64,000 bases of DNA from Bosea sp. Tri-49 (GTDB taxonomy: Bacteria; Pseudomonadota; Alphaproteobacteria; Rhizobiales; Beijerinckiaceae). The notes under the pieces were generated by a model, which was not told where the DNA came from, searched no databases, and saw only the letters and a list, made by a program, of their open reading frames with translations. A program made the position numbers and the translations under genes. The stretch lies in the NCBI RefSeq assembly GCF_003952665.1, contig NZ_CP017946.1, positions 4,338,501 to 4,402,500 of the forward strand, given 5' to 3'. Positions 63,767-64,000 of the stretch are shown here, in pieces. Numbering within the stretch: the stretch's first letter is position 1; each line of letters starts with the position of its first letter.

Positions 63767-64000
63767 TGACGTCGTTTTCCCCCCGCGAGATCGTCTCCGA
63801 GCTCGACCGCTTCATCGTCGGCCAGAACGACGCCAAGCGCGCCGTCGCGATCGCGCTGCGCAATCGCTGGCGCCGGCAGCAGCTCGAAGGCCCGCTGCGC
63901 GAGGAAGTCGCTCCCAAGAACATCCTGATGATCGGGCCGACCGGCTGCGGCAAGACCGAGATCGCCCGCCGCCTCGCCAAGCTGGCGAATGCGCCCTTCC
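63766..64000 (+). CDS. hslU: HslU, AAA+ unfoldase of HslUV (cut by window edge)
   Basis: The first 78 residues are visible: [20 protein letters not shown], then [17 protein letters not shown] and the Walker [21 protein letters not shown]. ClpX-type ATPase that unfolds substrates for HslV. ATG overlaps the GNAT stop. Confidence 0.97.
   Translation, partial: MTSFSPREIVSELDRFIVGQNDAKRAVAIALRNRWRRQQLEGPLREEVAPKNILMIGPTGCGKTEIARRLAKLANAPF

Noticed and set aside
1..64000. Mobile elements, CRISPR, tRNA or rRNA genes
   Set aside because: No transposase, integrase, repeat-spacer array, cloverleaf or rRNA sequence was seen on reading the spacers.

Overview
The window is 64 kb of a high-GC (roughly two-thirds G+C) alphaproteobacterial chromosome. 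The gene neighbourhoods point to the Hyphomicrobiales (Rhizobiales). Evidence for this includes mutM...echA-rpsT-dnaA, chvI-chvG-hprK-EIIA-HPr with ahcY and divL, hisB-DUF2628-hisH-hisA...hisF-hisE-coaA, hslV-GNAT-hslU, a short HprK, and RegB/RegA followed by mmcB. A Bosea-like or related genus is my guess, not something the sequence proves. I see no rRNA, tRNA, CRISPR array, insertion sequence or prophage. Coding density is high and most neighbours overlap by 4 bp or are separated by a few bases.

Layout. 1-6.3 kb: a TPR gene cut by the left edge, a Sel1-repeat protein, aldose epimerase, an L,D-transpeptidase and the ubiquinone genes ubiE-ubiB. 6.4-10.8 kb: mutM, a kinase-like P-loop protein, a START-like protein, enoyl-CoA hydratase, and a serine/threonine dehydratase coupled to RidA. 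10.8-16 kb: the replication block rpsT-dnaA-dnaN-recF, with a 786-bp unusual spacer before dnaA. 16-22.9 kb: LysE exporter, cupin, hrcA with an ankyrin gene in place of the usual grpE, rph-rdgB-hemW, and a Tat-exported SMP-30 lactonase-like protein. 22.9-27.4 kb: a TsaE-AmgK fusion and a DivL-type sensor pseudokinase whose phospho-acceptor position is tyrosine, preceded by a promoter region with CcrM (GANTC) and CtrA-like sites. 27.4-36.8 kb: ahcY under a palindromic operator, the regulatory PTS proteins HPr/EIIA/HprK, the ChvG-ChvI two-component system, a HugZ-like protein, pckA and a DUF4105 membrane protein.

36.8-49.1 kb: a LysR/MFS divergent pair, a YgjP-type metallopeptidase, PHB depolymerase, the redox system RegB-RegA followed by a frameshifted group III truncated haemoglobin, mmcB, a polysaccharide cluster (WecA-like transferase, two nucleotide-sugar epimerases/dehydratases) and a TetR regulator with a clear operator. 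49.2-56 kb: cobQ, an aminotransferase, a TPR protein of unknown role, a second RidA, a YqaA-like membrane protein, DUF1697 and coaA. 56-62 kb: histidine biosynthesis (hisE, hisF, hisA, hisH, hisB), split by two opposite-strand genes for exported enzymes: a PheC-like cyclohexadienyl dehydratase and a Tat-dependent beta carbonic anhydrase. 61.4-64 kb: an isocitrate lyase/PEP mutase family enzyme, an unrecognised protein, and hslV-GNAT-hslU (hslU cut by the right edge).

The central theme is core cell-cycle and global control: replication initiation (DnaA/DnaN/RecF), DivL, PTS signalling with ChvGI and gluconeogenesis (pckA), and RegBA redox control. I found no convincing wholly new multi-gene system. 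The most noteworthy items are the tyrosine-bearing DivL with its cell-cycle promoter motifs, the interrupted his cluster carrying the PheC/carbonic anhydrase pair, the frameshifted haemoglobin, and a possible 45-residue membrane peptide beside HPr.
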